Positions 23,730-30,942 are shown, counted from the stretch's first letter. The stretch: 32,915 nt of DNA from Betaproteobacteria bacterium (GCA_029883975.1 JAOUIL010000032.1:1-32915); one strand, 5' to 3'. Numbers and translations are program-made. Notes: a model not told the origin generated them from the sequence alone.

Positions 23730-24206
23730 TCACTCGGCGAGCCTCAGGCGCATCTCGCCCCGCGACTGCGAGACCTCGAAGCGGCGCAGGAAGTTCTGCC
23801 CGAGCAGTCCCTGCTTGCCGCCGAGCGGCGTGACGGCGACGCTCAACCCCGTGGCGCGAAAGCCTTCTGCCTCGATGACCTGGCCCTTCACGATCCTTCC
23901 CTCCACGTTCCCGTTCGCGGTGCTGAAGTAGCCGGTGATGCCCTCCGGCAGCTTCGCCTTGCGCGCGAACTCTTCGCTTACCGATACGTAGGTGGCGCCG
24001 GTGTCGACCATGAACCGCAGCGGCACGCCGTTGACGGAACCCTCGAGGTAATAGTGCCCGTCGCGCGCAGCCGGGATGGAGATCTCCTGCCGGCCGTCGC
24101 TGACGGAATGCACCACCGCCGGCGTGCGCGTCAGGCGGTCGGCAGCGAAGAACACGACGCCCACCAGCGCGAGCACGAACGCCGGCCACTGGATGTGCCA
24201 CTTCAT
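23730..24206 (-). CDS. Membrane-anchored retropepsin-like aspartic protease (clan AA)
   Basis: A 158-residue protein with one N-terminal transmembrane segment (residues 5-22, WPAFVLALVGVVFFAADRL) and a periplasmic retroviral-type aspartic protease domain. The active site is VDTGATYVSVSEEFARK; the conserved flap/second part GKQGLLGQNFLRRFEV is present. This fits the TIGR02281-type clan AA proteases found in many proteobacteria; such proteins work as dimers. No substrate can be named. The start ATG overlaps the amidohydrolase stop by one base (TGATG), so it is translated with the catabolic operon, an unusual place for a protease. Confidence 0.88.
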   Translation of the reverse strand: MKWHIQWPAFVLALVGVVFFAADRLTRTPAVVHSVSDGRQEISIPAARDGHYYLEGSVNGVPLRFMVDTGATYVSVSEEFARKAKLPEGITGYFSTANGNVEGRIVKGQVIEAEGFRATGLSVAVTPLGGKQGLLGQNFLRRFEVSQSRGEMRLRLAE

Positions 24207-25012
24207 CAGAAGCGGTAGAGCTTCGCCGGGTTGTCGACGAGGATGCGCTTGCGCAGTGCGTCTTCCGGCACCCAGTCGGCGAGCGCATCGAGCAGCGCCG
24301 GGTCCTCGGGCACGACCGGCACGTCCGGGTGCGGCCAGTCGGTGCCCCACACCAGGCGCTGCGGGTTGCTCTTCACCAGCGCGCGCGCGAGCTGCGCGGC
24401 CTTGCGCCAGGGCGCGCCGTCGAGGTCCACGCGGTACGGCGCCGAGAGCTTCACCCAGACCCTGCCTGAGTCGAGCAGGCCGAGCAGCGCCTGGAAGGCC
24501 GCCTGCTCGACGCCGTGGCGCGCGTCGACGCGGCCGAAGTGGTCGATGACGATCTCGGTGGGCAGCCGCAGCAGCCGATCGGCGATCTCGGGCAGCCAGG
24601 CGCCGGGCAGGTGCAGCTGGACGTGCCAGTCATACTCCTTCACGCGCGCCGCGAGAGCCTCGAGCGAATCGAGGCTCGCCGCGCGAGTGAGGTTCAGGCG
24701 CGCGCCGACGAAGCCGCAGCCGTTCAGCTTGCCGAGCTGCGCGTCCGTGATCGCATCGTCGATCACCGCCACGCCGCGCGCGTTCTCCTCCAGCCGGCGG
24801 ATCGCGTCGCGCTGGCAGGCGTTGTCCGTGCCGTACACGCTGGGCTGCACGAACACCGCGCGCGACAGGCCGAGCGCGGTGGCCAGCTTGAGGTAATCGT
24901 CGAGCCGCGCCTCCTCGGGCGTGTACTTGCGCGCCGCGTCGAGCGGGTAGCGCGCGAACGGCCCGAAGACGTGGATGTGGCAGTCGCAGGCGTTCGCGGG
25001 CGGCCGGAACAT
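24206..25012 (-). CDS. Amidohydrolase, 2-pyrone-4,6-dicarboxylate hydrolase-like
   Basis: A 268-residue TIM-barrel metal-dependent hydrolase of the amidohydrolase-2 family. The start of the barrel shows NACDCHIHVFGPFARYPLD (HxH), then FVQPSVYGTDN, the strand WHVQLHLPGAWLPEIADRL, IVIDHFGRVDARHGVEQ and the closing RLVWGTDWPHPDVPVV with the conserved Asp. These are the marks of LigI/PDC-lactonase-like enzymes, which open lactones or cleave C-C bonds. ATG 25012 lies 16 bp downstream of the Bug gene stop. Together with BKACE, SDR and the Bug receptor it makes a catabolic operon for an organic acid, the structure of which cannot be deduced. Confidence 0.9.
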   Translation of the reverse strand: MFRPPANACDCHIHVFGPFARYPLDAARKYTPEEARLDDYLKLATALGLSRAVFVQPSVYGTDNACQRDAIRRLEENARGVAVIDDAITDAQLGKLNGCGFVGARLNLTRAASLDSLEALAARVKEYDWHVQLHLPGAWLPEIADRLLRLPTEIVIDHFGRVDARHGVEQAAFQALLGLLDSGRVWVKLSAPYRVDLDGAPWRKAAQLARALVKSNPQRLVWGTDWPHPDVPVVPEDPALLDALADWVPEDALRKRILVDNPAKLYRF

Positions 25013-25028
25013 CCCGCGCCCCGCCGCG

Positions 25029-25994
25029 TCAGTCCACCTTGATGTCGTGCTCGGCGACCACCTTGCCCCAGCGCTGCATCTCGGCGAGCAGGAACTTCTG
25101 CGTGTCCTCGGGGCTCGCGGCGAGGATCTCCATGCCGACACCCTCGACGAGCGTCTTTTGCACGTCGGGCAGCGCGAGCGCGTTCTTCAGGCCGGTCCAG
25201 AACTTCTGGATGATCGGCTGCGGCGTGCCGGCCGGGGCGAATATTCCCCACCAGGCGTACGCCACCACGCCGGCAATGCCCTGCTCGGCGAGCGTCGGCA
25301 CGTCGGGCAGCGTCGGCGCGCGCTTCTCGCCGGTCGTGGCGATCGCGCGCACTTTTCCGCCCTTTACCTGCCGCGTGATCAGCGCCGCCGAGCCGATGCC
25401 GAGCTCGATGTGGCCGCCGAGCAGGTTCTGCGTCATCGGCCCGCCGCCGGCAAAGGGGACGTGGGTGATCTTGAAGCCGCCCACCTGCTGCGCCATCAGC
25501 GCGGTCAGGTGGCCGATGGTGCCGTTGCCGATCGAGCCGATGGTGATCGCGTCGGGCTTCGCCTTCGCCGCCGCGACGACGTCGCCGAAGGTCTTGTACG
25601 GCTTGTCGGCCTGCGTGGCGATGGCGTAGGGCGAGGTGCCGACCAGCATCACCGGCGCGAAGTCGCGCACCGTGTCGTAGGGCAGGTTCCTGAACAGGGC
25701 CTGGTTGACGCCGTGCGAGTCGAACACGAAGACGAACGTGGTGCCGTCCGGCGCCGCCTTGGCCGCCACCGCGGTGCCGACGGAGCCGCCGGCGCCGGGC
25801 CGGTTCTCGACGATGAACTGGCCGCCGAGCGACTCGCCGAGCTTGGTGGCCATCAGCCGCGCGAGCGGGTCCACCGTGCCCCCGGGCGGGAAGGGCACCA
25901 CGAACTTCACCGGCTTCGTGGGCCACTCCTGCGCGGCGCCGACCGCGGAGAACGCAGCGAGAACGACCGCTGCCAACAGCCTAGAAAGCGACAT
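25029..25994 (-). CDS. Tripartite tricarboxylate transporter substrate-binding protein (Bug family)
   Basis: A 321-residue periplasmic binding protein. The signal peptide (MSLSRLLAAVVLAAFSAVGA, cut before or after AQ) is followed by the Bug hallmark WPTKPVKFVVPFPPGGTVDP, then LGGQFIVENRPGAGGSVGT, YAIATQADKPYKTFGDVV and the C-terminal LPDVPTLAEQGI. It should bind a carboxylate in the periplasm; Bug proteins are strongly expanded in Burkholderiales, often without their transporter TctA/TctB in the same locus, as here. The ATG is preceded by the ribosome site AGGGAGG and overlaps the end of the BKACE gene by 14 bp. It lies in the middle of a catabolic operon, which points to a ligand that BKACE, SDR or the amidohydrolase then uses. 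Confidence 0.93.
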   Translation of the reverse strand: MSLSRLLAAVVLAAFSAVGAAQEWPTKPVKFVVPFPPGGTVDPLARLMATKLGESLGGQFIVENRPGAGGSVGTAVAAKAAPDGTTFVFVFDSHGVNQALFRNLPYDTVRDFAPVMLVGTSPYAIATQADKPYKTFGDVVAAAKAKPDAITIGSIGNGTIGHLTALMAQQVGGFKITHVPFAGGGPMTQNLLGGHIELGIGSAALITRQVKGGKVRAIATTGEKRAPTLPDVPTLAEQGIAGVVAYAWWGIFAPAGTPQPIIQKFWTGLKNALALPDVQKTLVEGVGMEILAASPEDTQKFLLAEMQRWGKVVAEHDIKVD

Positions 25995-26916
25995 TCTTTC
26001 CTCCCTTGAGTTTGAGCATTTGCCGCGCATCGTCGGGCGTGGCGACCGCGAGGCCCAGCTCTTCCAGCATGCGCTTCGCCTTCGCCACCTGCTCGGCGTT
26101 GGACTTGGCGAGCTGCCCGCGCCCGAGCCACAGGCTGTCTTCCAGCCCCACTCGCACGTTGCCGCCCATGACCGCCGCCTGCGCGGCGACCGCCATCTGG
26201 TTGCGGCCCGCGCCGAGCACCGACCAGTAGTACTGGTCACCGAACAGGCGGTCGGCGGTGCGCTTCATGTGCGACACGTCCTCCGGGTGCGCGCCGATGC
26301 CGCCGCGGATGCCGAACACCGACTGGATGAACAGCGGCGGCTTGATCAGGCCACGGTCGAGGAAGTGCGCCGCGGTGTACAGGTGCCCGATGTCGTAGCA
26401 CTCGATCTCGAAGCGCGTGTCGTTCTCCGCGCAGGAGGTCAGGATGTAGGCGATGTCCTTGAAGGTGTTCTTGAAGATGCGCTCGTCCGAGCCGGCGAGG
26501 TAGGGCTTCTCCCAGTCGTGCTTGAACTCCTTGTAGCGCCCGAGCATCTCGTACAGGCCGAAGTTCATCGAGCCCATGTTGAGCGAGGCGACCTCGGGCT
26601 TCAACTGCAGCGCGGGCTGCAGGCGGTCCTCGATCGTCATGGTCGCCGCGCCGCCGGTCGTGAGGTTGAGCACCACGTCGCTCGCCACCGCGATCTGCGG
26701 CAGGAATTCGTGAAACAGCGCCGGGTCCTGCGAGGGACTGCCGTCCTTCGGATTTCTCGCGTGCAGATGCACGATCGCGGCGCCGGCTTGCGCCGCGCCG
26801 ATCGCCGCCCTGGCGATCTCCGCCGGCGTCACCGGCAGGTGCGGCGACATGCTCGGTGTGTGGATCGAGCCGGTGACGGCGCAGGTGATGATGACTTTGC
26901 CTTGGGCAGCTGACAT
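25981..26916 (-). CDS. Beta-keto acid cleavage enzyme (BKACE, DUF849)
   Basis: A 311-residue zinc enzyme that condenses a beta-keto acid with acetyl-CoA to give acetoacetate and a new acyl-CoA. Visible marks are the N-terminal strand KVIITCAVTGSIHTPSMS, the zinc-binding AAIVHLHARNPKDGSPSQD (His50, His52), the strand LNLTTGGAATMTIEDRL, the loop SLNMGSMNFG, the FEIECYDIGHL segment with the conserved Glu, and GGNVRVGLEDSLWL near the C-terminus. It lies between SDR and Bug genes. A common scheme would be: transport by a partner of the Bug protein, oxidation of a 3-hydroxy acid by SDR, then cleavage of the keto acid by BKACE. The natural substrate is unknown. Confidence 0.95.
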   Translation of the reverse strand: MSAAQGKVIITCAVTGSIHTPSMSPHLPVTPAEIARAAIGAAQAGAAIVHLHARNPKDGSPSQDPALFHEFLPQIAVASDVVLNLTTGGAATMTIEDRLQPALQLKPEVASLNMGSMNFGLYEMLGRYKEFKHDWEKPYLAGSDERIFKNTFKDIAYILTSCAENDTRFEIECYDIGHLYTAAHFLDRGLIKPPLFIQSVFGIRGGIGAHPEDVSHMKRTADRLFGDQYYWSVLGAGRNQMAVAAQAAVMGGNVRVGLEDSLWLGRGQLAKSNAEQVAKAKRMLEELGLAVATPDDARQMLKLKGGKNVAF

Positions 26917-26926
26917 CTGTTTTCCC

Positions 26927-27694
26927 CTAGACCAGGTAGCGTACGTCGGCGTCCACCGGGATCGCCTGCCCGGTGATGCGGCTGCCCGCCGCGGTGCACA
27001 GAAAGAGCGCCATGTCGGCGATGTCTTGCGCGGTGACGGTAGAGTGCAGGCTGGTGGTGGCGAGGAGCTCCTTGCGGAACGCCTCGTGCGAGACGCCGAG
27101 CGCCTTTGCCTTGGCAGCGATCACGCGCTCGATGCGCTCGCCCTCGACGATGCCGGGCAGGATGGCGTTGCAGCGCACCTTGTCCGGCCCGGCCTCCACC
27201 GCGATGCTCTTCGTGAAGCCGACGACGCCCCACTTGGCGGCGGAGTAGGGCGAGCGCATCGGAAAGCCGTGCCGGCCCGCCGCCGAGGAGAGGTTGACGA
27301 TCGAGCCGCCGCCCGCGGCCTTCAGCAGCGGCATGCCCTTGCGCGTGCAATTGAACATGCCCGTGAGGTCGATGGCGATGCAGCGGTCCCAGTCCTCGGG
27401 CGCGATGTCCTCGACCTTGCCGGTCGGGCCGGCGATGCCTGCGTTGTTCACCAGCACGTCGAGGCCGCCGAGCGCCTTGTGCGACTCGGCGAACAGCCGG
27501 TCGACGTCCGCGCGGCTGGCGACGTCGGCTCTTGTCCGGCCGATGTCCTTGTCGAGCCCGGCGAGCGCCTGGTCGTCGATGTCGCACACGAAGACGCGCG
27601 CGCCGTGATCGCGGAACGTCCGGGCGATGGCAAGTCCGATGCCCGCCGCGCCCGCGGTGACCAGTACCCGCAGCCCCTTTGCCGAAGTGTCCAT
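26927..27694 (-). CDS. SDR-family oxidoreductase (hydroxy-acid dehydrogenase-like)
   Basis: A 255-residue SDR and the first gene of the minus-strand catabolic operon. Motifs: nucleotide-binding VLVTAGAAGIGLAIARTF (the first Gly of TGxxxGIG is Ala, common in some groups), NNAG in DVLVNNAGIAGPTG, the catalytic Ser in VNLSSAAGRHGFP and Tyr/Lys in SPYSAAKWGVVGF, and the end VTAQDIADMALFLC ... ITGQAIPVDADVRYL. Its place directly before BKACE suggests that it makes the beta-keto acid from a 3-hydroxy acid. The 10-bp gap to BKACE fits co-transcription. The start faces the nitrile hydratase-like operon across a 57-bp gap with a palindromic operator candidate. Confidence 0.92.
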   Translation of the reverse strand: MDTSAKGLRVLVTAGAAGIGLAIARTFRDHGARVFVCDIDDQALAGLDKDIGRTRADVASRADVDRLFAESHKALGGLDVLVNNAGIAGPTGKVEDIAPEDWDRCIAIDLTGMFNCTRKGMPLLKAAGGGSIVNLSSAAGRHGFPMRSPYSAAKWGVVGFTKSIAVEAGPDKVRCNAILPGIVEGERIERVIAAKAKALGVSHEAFRKELLATTSLHSTVTAQDIADMALFLCTAAGSRITGQAIPVDADVRYLV

Positions 27695-27710
27695 ACCCCC
27701 CCCTCCGCTG

Positions 27711-27731
27711 GATGCCGCAGAATACGGCATC
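27711..27731. promoter_or_regulatory. 21-bp operator-like palindrome between two divergent catabolic operons
   Basis: GATGCCG (27711-27717) and CGGCATC (27725-27731) are perfect 7-bp inverted repeats with a 7-base spacer (cagaata), in the 57-bp gap between the SDR-BKACE operon (minus) and nitrile hydratase-like operon (plus). The symmetric half-sites and 14-bp centre spacing fit a dimeric repressor/activator such as an IclR-, GntR- or LysR-type protein; none is encoded close by. A single hairpin function is less likely because it is upstream of both starts. A -10-like TAGCAT lies at 27735-27740 for the plus-strand operon. Confidence 0.5.
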
Positions 27732-27751
27732 AGGTAGCATTTCGGAATCCG

Positions 27752-28099
27752 ATGATCGAACGCAGCCACCACGACATGGGCGGGCAGCCCGCTGGCAAGG
27801 TCAAGCGCAGCGAGCATGCCTACGACGAGTGGGAGTTGCGCGTGGACGCCATGATGATGCTGCTCACCGGCGTCACCGGCATGAAGAAGCGCATGACGGT
27901 GGACGAGCTCCGGAAGAACATCGAAGCGCTGCCGCCCGCGGACTACGATCGCATGGGCTACTACGACCGCTGGGTGATCTCGCTCACCCATACCATGATC
28001 CAGCGCGGGGTGTTCACGACGGACGAACTGGCACGCAAGCTGGCGGAAGTGGGGGGACTGTCCCCATTTTCTCGGCGCAAGCGGTCGAGGGGAAAATGA
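27752..28099 (+). CDS. Nitrile hydratase beta subunit, N-terminal half (split gene)
   Basis: A 115-residue protein corresponding to the helical N-terminal half of nitrile hydratase beta subunits. It has the family start SHHDMGGQPAGKV, the HAYDEWELRVDAMMMLLTG helix, and YDRMGYYDRWVISLTHTMIQ followed by RGVFTTDELARKLAEV. After this the last 15 residues (GGLSPFSRRKRSRGK) are encoded by the left part of a REP-like palindrome and have no counterpart in the family. The TGA stop overlaps the start codon of the C-terminal half (ATGA). The same two-gene division is known from thiocyanate hydrolase (ScnB/ScnA) and toyocamycin nitrile hydratase, so it might also be an ancestral split; the palindrome at the junction favours later disruption. 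Confidence 0.85.
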   Translation: MIERSHHDMGGQPAGKVKRSEHAYDEWELRVDAMMMLLTGVTGMKKRMTVDELRKNIEALPPADYDRMGYYDRWVISLTHTMIQRGVFTTDELARKLAEVGGLSPFSRRKRSRGK

Positions 28100-28124
28100 C
28101 GGTGGAGAAAATGGGGACGGTCCC
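28054..28124. repeat. REP-like palindrome, copy 3, at the beta-subunit domain junction
   Basis: Left arm GGGACTGTCCCCATTTTCTC (28054-28073) and right arm 28105-28124 match as inverted repeats at 19 of 20 positions; some weaker complementarity continues outward. The 31-base spacer is longer than in copies 1 and 2 and holds the stop of the N-terminal half and the start of the C-terminal half (ATGA at 28096-28099). The core is the same as in the copies at 1841 and 9344. It is transcribed within the operon, so its hairpin would lie in the message between the two half-genes. Confidence 0.88.
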
Positions 28125-28398
28125 CATTTACAAGCCCGGCGACCGTGTGCGCGTGAGAAGCGCCGCGCCGCTTGGCCACATCCGCACGCCGTTCTACGTC
28201 CGCGGCCACGCGGGCGTGGTCGAGCGCCTGTGCGGGTCCTTTCCCAACCCCGAGGAGCTCGCGCAGCAGCGCGACGGCCTGCCCGCGCAGCCGCTGTACC
28301 GCGTGCGCTTCCGCCAGAAGGACGTGTGGCCGGGCTACCGCGGCAGCCGCGCGGACGTGATCGAGCTCGAGATCTTCCAGCACTGGATCGAGGCGTGA
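28096..28398 (+). CDS. Nitrile hydratase beta subunit, C-terminal SH3-like half (split gene)
   Basis: A 100-residue protein corresponding to the SH3-like barrel of nitrile hydratase beta subunits: YKPGDRVRVRSAAPLGHIRT, PFYVRGHAGVVERLCGSFPN, PLYRVRFRQKDVWPGYRGSR and the ending IELEIFQHWIEA. The first 11 residues (MTVEKMGTVPI) come from the right half of the palindrome. Its ATG overlaps the stop of the N-terminal half, and its TGA overlaps the GTG start of the alpha subunit, so all three pieces are translationally coupled. In the enzyme this domain packs against the alpha subunit and helps cobalt or iron loading and stability. Whether the two halves still assemble with alpha is an open question; both keep intact domain cores with no frameshift inside them. 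Confidence 0.85.
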   Translation: MTVEKMGTVPIYKPGDRVRVRSAAPLGHIRTPFYVRGHAGVVERLCGSFPNPEELAQQRDGLPAQPLYRVRFRQKDVWPGYRGSRADVIELEIFQHWIEA

Positions 28399-29012
28399 AA
28401 GAAGCCGGCCGCTACCAGCCGTACGACTACTTCCAGCTGATGGAGGTCAGCCTGCGCGAGCTGCTGGTGGAGAAGGGCGTCATCACGGAAGACGCGATCG
28501 CCGGCGCGATGGCGACCATGCGCGCGCGCGGCCCCGAGCGCGGCGCGGCAATGGTGGCGCGCGCCTGGCTCGACCCGGCCTACAAGGCGCGCATGCTGGG
28601 GAACGGCAGCGCGGCGGCCGAGGAGCTCGGCTTCGAGGTGCCGGGCCTGAAGCTGATCGTCGTGGAGAACACGGCGCAGACGCACAACGTCATCGTCTGT
28701 ACGCTGTGCTCCTGCTACCCGAGGATGCTGCTCGGCCTGCCGCCCGAGTGGTACAAGTCCAAGCCTTACCGCAGCCGCGTGGTGCGCGAGCCGCGGGAGG
28801 TGCTCGCCGAGTTCGGATTGAAGGTGCCGCCGAAGGTCGCGGTTCGCGTGCACGACTCGAACGCCGACATGCGCTACATGGTGCTGCCGATGCGCCCCGC
28901 CGGCATGGACGGCTGGAGCGAAGCGCAGCTCGCCGGTGCCGTCACGCGCGACTGCCTGATCGGCGTCGCCGTCCCGAAGGTCCCCCAGAAACCCAAGTCC
29001 AGGAAGTCCTGA
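28395..29012 (+). CDS. Nitrile hydratase alpha subunit, cobalt type
   Basis: A 205-residue protein starting at GTG 28395 (GTGA overlap). The metal-binding claw is intact: VCTLCSCYPR with Cys102, Cys105 and Cys107; a Thr after the first Cys is associated with cobalt, Ser with iron. Other marks are MVARAWLDPAYKARMLGNGS, the LIVVENTAQTHNVIVCTLCS strand and the conserved WYKSKPYRSRVVREPREVL and VRVHDSNADMRYMVLPMRP. It would hydrate a nitrile to the amide, or as thiocyanate hydrolase gamma subunit hydrolyse SCN-. The gene order N-half, C-half, alpha equals scnB-scnA-scnC. No cobalt-loading activator gene follows; the OYE gene is next (TGATG overlap). Confidence 0.92.
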   Translation: MKEAGRYQPYDYFQLMEVSLRELLVEKGVITEDAIAGAMATMRARGPERGAAMVARAWLDPAYKARMLGNGSAAAEELGFEVPGLKLIVVENTAQTHNVIVCTLCSCYPRMLLGLPPEWYKSKPYRSRVVREPREVLAEFGLKVPPKVAVRVHDSNADMRYMVLPMRPAGMDGWSEAQLAGAVTRDCLIGVAVPKVPQKPKSRKS

Positions 29013-30139
29013 TGACCGCGAAGCTCTTCACGCCCATCCAGCTGGGCGGCGTCACCCTGCCCAACCGCATCGTCGTCTCGCCGATGTGCCAGTACAGCGC
29101 CGCCGACGGCGCGATGAGCGACTGGCACCTTGCGCACCTCGGAACTTTCGCCTGCTCGGGGGCGGGACTGTTCATCATCGAAGCCACGGGCGTGACACGC
29201 GAGGGCCGCATCTCCAACTACTGCACGGGCCTGTACCACGACCTGAACGAGGCCGCGATGAAGCGTGCGGTGGACCTGTACCGCGACATCACGAAGAGCC
29301 CGATCGGCGTGCAGCTCGCGCACGCGGGCCGCAAGGGCTCGGCGCAGCAGCCCTGGCTCGGCGGCAAGGCGCTCGGGCCAGGCGAGTCGCCCTGGCAGAC
29401 GGTCGCGCCTTCGGCGCTACCGTTCGCCGAAGGCTGGCACGTGCCGCACGAGCTGACCGCGCAGGAAATTCAAGGCGTCGTGGATGCTTTCGCGGCGGCC
29501 GCGCAGCGCGCCAAGCGCATCGGGCTGGACCTCGTGGAGCTGCACGCGGCGCACGGCTACCTGCTGCACCAGTTTCTCTCGCCGCTTTCCAACAAGCGCA
29601 CCGACCGCTACGGCGGCAGCCTCGAGAACCGCATGCGCGCCCCGCTGGACGTGGCGCGCGCAGTGCGCGAGGCCTGGCCGAAGGAGCGCGCGCTCGGCGC
29701 GCGCATCACCGCGAGCGACTGGACGGAAGGCGGCTTCGAGGCGGCCGACGCGGCCGTCTTCGCAAAGGCGCTCAAGGCGATCGGCCTGGACTACGTCTGC
29801 GTCACCAGCGGCGGGGTGGTGAACGCGCGCATCAAGCTCGAGGCGGGCTACCAGGTGGGATTCGCCGAAACCGTGAAGCGCGGCGCCGGCCTGCCGACGA
29901 TGGCGGTCGGGCTGATCGTCGAGCCGCAGCAGGCCGAGGACATCGTCGCCAGCGGACGCGCGGACATGGTGGCGCTGGCGCGCGGCTTCCTCGATAACCC
30001 GCGCTGGGTCTGGCACGCGGCCGAGCGTTTCGGCGCGAAGCACGAGTACCCGCCGCAGTACCGGCGCCTGCATCCGGACCAGTGGCCGGGCGCGCGGCTG
30101 GTGCGGCCGTTGGCCGCCGAAGCGCTGCCCGGCCGCTAG
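29012..30139 (+). CDS. NADH:flavin oxidoreductase, old yellow enzyme (YqjM-like)
   Basis: A 375-residue FMN-dependent ene-reductase. The start ATG overlaps the nitrile hydratase alpha stop (TGATG). Visible are TLPNRIVVSPMCQYSAADG (with the thermophilic-like/YqjM-class Cys near residue 25), IEATGVTREGRIS, VQLAHAGRKGS, the active-site ELHAAHGYLLHQFLSP with the His pair that binds the electron-withdrawing group, RYGGSLENRMR and the phosphate-binding VGLIVEPQQAEDI and ADMVALARGFLDNPRW. It reduces activated C=C bonds, including alpha,beta-unsaturated nitriles and carbonyls; co-operonic nitrile hydratase-like subunits make unsaturated nitriles or amides conceivable substrates, but this is inference. 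Its TAG stop overlaps the stop of the convergent HlyD-like gene (CTAG). Confidence 0.94.
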   Translation: MTAKLFTPIQLGGVTLPNRIVVSPMCQYSAADGAMSDWHLAHLGTFACSGAGLFIIEATGVTREGRISNYCTGLYHDLNEAAMKRAVDLYRDITKSPIGVQLAHAGRKGSAQQPWLGGKALGPGESPWQTVAPSALPFAEGWHVPHELTAQEIQGVVDAFAAAAQRAKRIGLDLVELHAAHGYLLHQFLSPLSNKRTDRYGGSLENRMRAPLDVARAVREAWPKERALGARITASDWTEGGFEAADAAVFAKALKAIGLDYVCVTSGGVVNARIKLEAGYQVGFAETVKRGAGLPTMAVGLIVEPQQAEDIVASGRADMVALARGFLDNPRWVWHAAERFGAKHEYPPQYRRLHPDQWPGARLVRPLAAEALPGR

Positions 30140-30942
30140 CGGAACTGCACGCGGCAGCGCACGCCGGCGGGAATCTCCGACTTGCGGTTGCGCAGCTCCA
30201 GGCGCACGCCGAACGTGCCGCTCGCCGCGTCGACGACCTTGTCCACCAGCGCGACGGTCGTGTCGTAGCGGCCGCCGACGGGCGGCTCGGGCATCACGGT
30301 CGCCTTCTGGCCCGGCTTCACCTGTCCGTACTGGCTCACGGGCAGCACGACCTCGACGTGCAGCGGATCGATGTCGGCGAGCTTCATGATCGGGTCCTTG
30401 AAGGTGATCGCGCCGAACTCGCCCGGCTTGAGCATCACCTCCACCACCACGCCGTCCAGCGGGCTGCGGATGCTGCGCATGGCGACGACCTCCGCGGCGC
30501 GCCTCGCTTCCAGCTCGTTCAGGCGCTGCGTCTCGCGCACGCGGCGCAGCTCCTCGATGGCGAGCTGCAGCTCGGCGAGCGCCTCGTCGCGCGCGTTCTC
30601 GGAGATGAACTGCTGCTTGAAGAGCTCCCTGGCGCGCGTCGCTTTCTTCTGCGCGATGTCCAGGCGCGCCTCGGCGGCCTTGATCTCGCCCTGCATCGTG
30701 GCGCGTGACTGCGCCAGCGCGAGCGACGCGCGCTCCGGTCCCGCGGCGAGCGTCACCAGCAGCTGGCCCTTCTTCACCGCCTGGCCGCGCGTCACGTGCA
30801 CCTTCTCGATCACCGCCTCGACGGGAGAGCGGATCTCGATCGCCTGGCGCGCCTCGATCATGCATTCGTATTCCTGCGCCGCTGCAGGAAGCGCCGCGGC
30901 TGCGAGCGTGGCGAGTAGAAAGATTGGGCGGGTGAGTAGCAT
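30136..30942 (-). CDS. Periplasmic adaptor, HlyD/RND membrane-fusion family
   Basis: A 268-residue secreted protein: signal peptide (MLLTRPIFLLATLAAAALPA, cleavage near AAA|QEY), a biotinyl-lipoyl-like half-motif (EIRSPVEAVIEKVHVTRGQA, VKKGQLLVTLAAG), a coiled-coil hairpin (about 60-155, rich in Ala/Glu/Arg with AEARLDIAQKKATRARELFK), the second lipoyl half (MRSIRSPLDGVVVEVMLKPG) and a beta-barrel domain (IDPLHVEVVLPVSQYGQVKP). It is shorter than typical AcrA/HlyD proteins and has no transporter gene next to it, so it may serve a partner encoded elsewhere, possibly in secretion of the divergent giant surface protein. It is convergent with and overlaps the OYE stop by 4 bp. Confidence 0.88.
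   Translation of the reverse strand: MLLTRPIFLLATLAAAALPAAAQEYECMIEARQAIEIRSPVEAVIEKVHVTRGQAVKKGQLLVTLAAGPERASLALAQSRATMQGEIKAAEARLDIAQKKATRARELFKQQFISENARDEALAELQLAIEELRRVRETQRLNELEARRAAEVVAMRSIRSPLDGVVVEVMLKPGEFGAITFKDPIMKLADIDPLHVEVVLPVSQYGQVKPGQKATVMPEPPVGGRYDTTVALVDKVVDAASGTFGVRLELRNRKSEIPAGVRCRVQFR

Noticed and set aside
1841-28124. The three GGGGAC palindromes as a CRISPR array or insertion-sequence ends
   Set aside because: They are single, dispersed copies kilobases apart, without spacers, a cas gene, a transposase ORF or target-site duplications between them.
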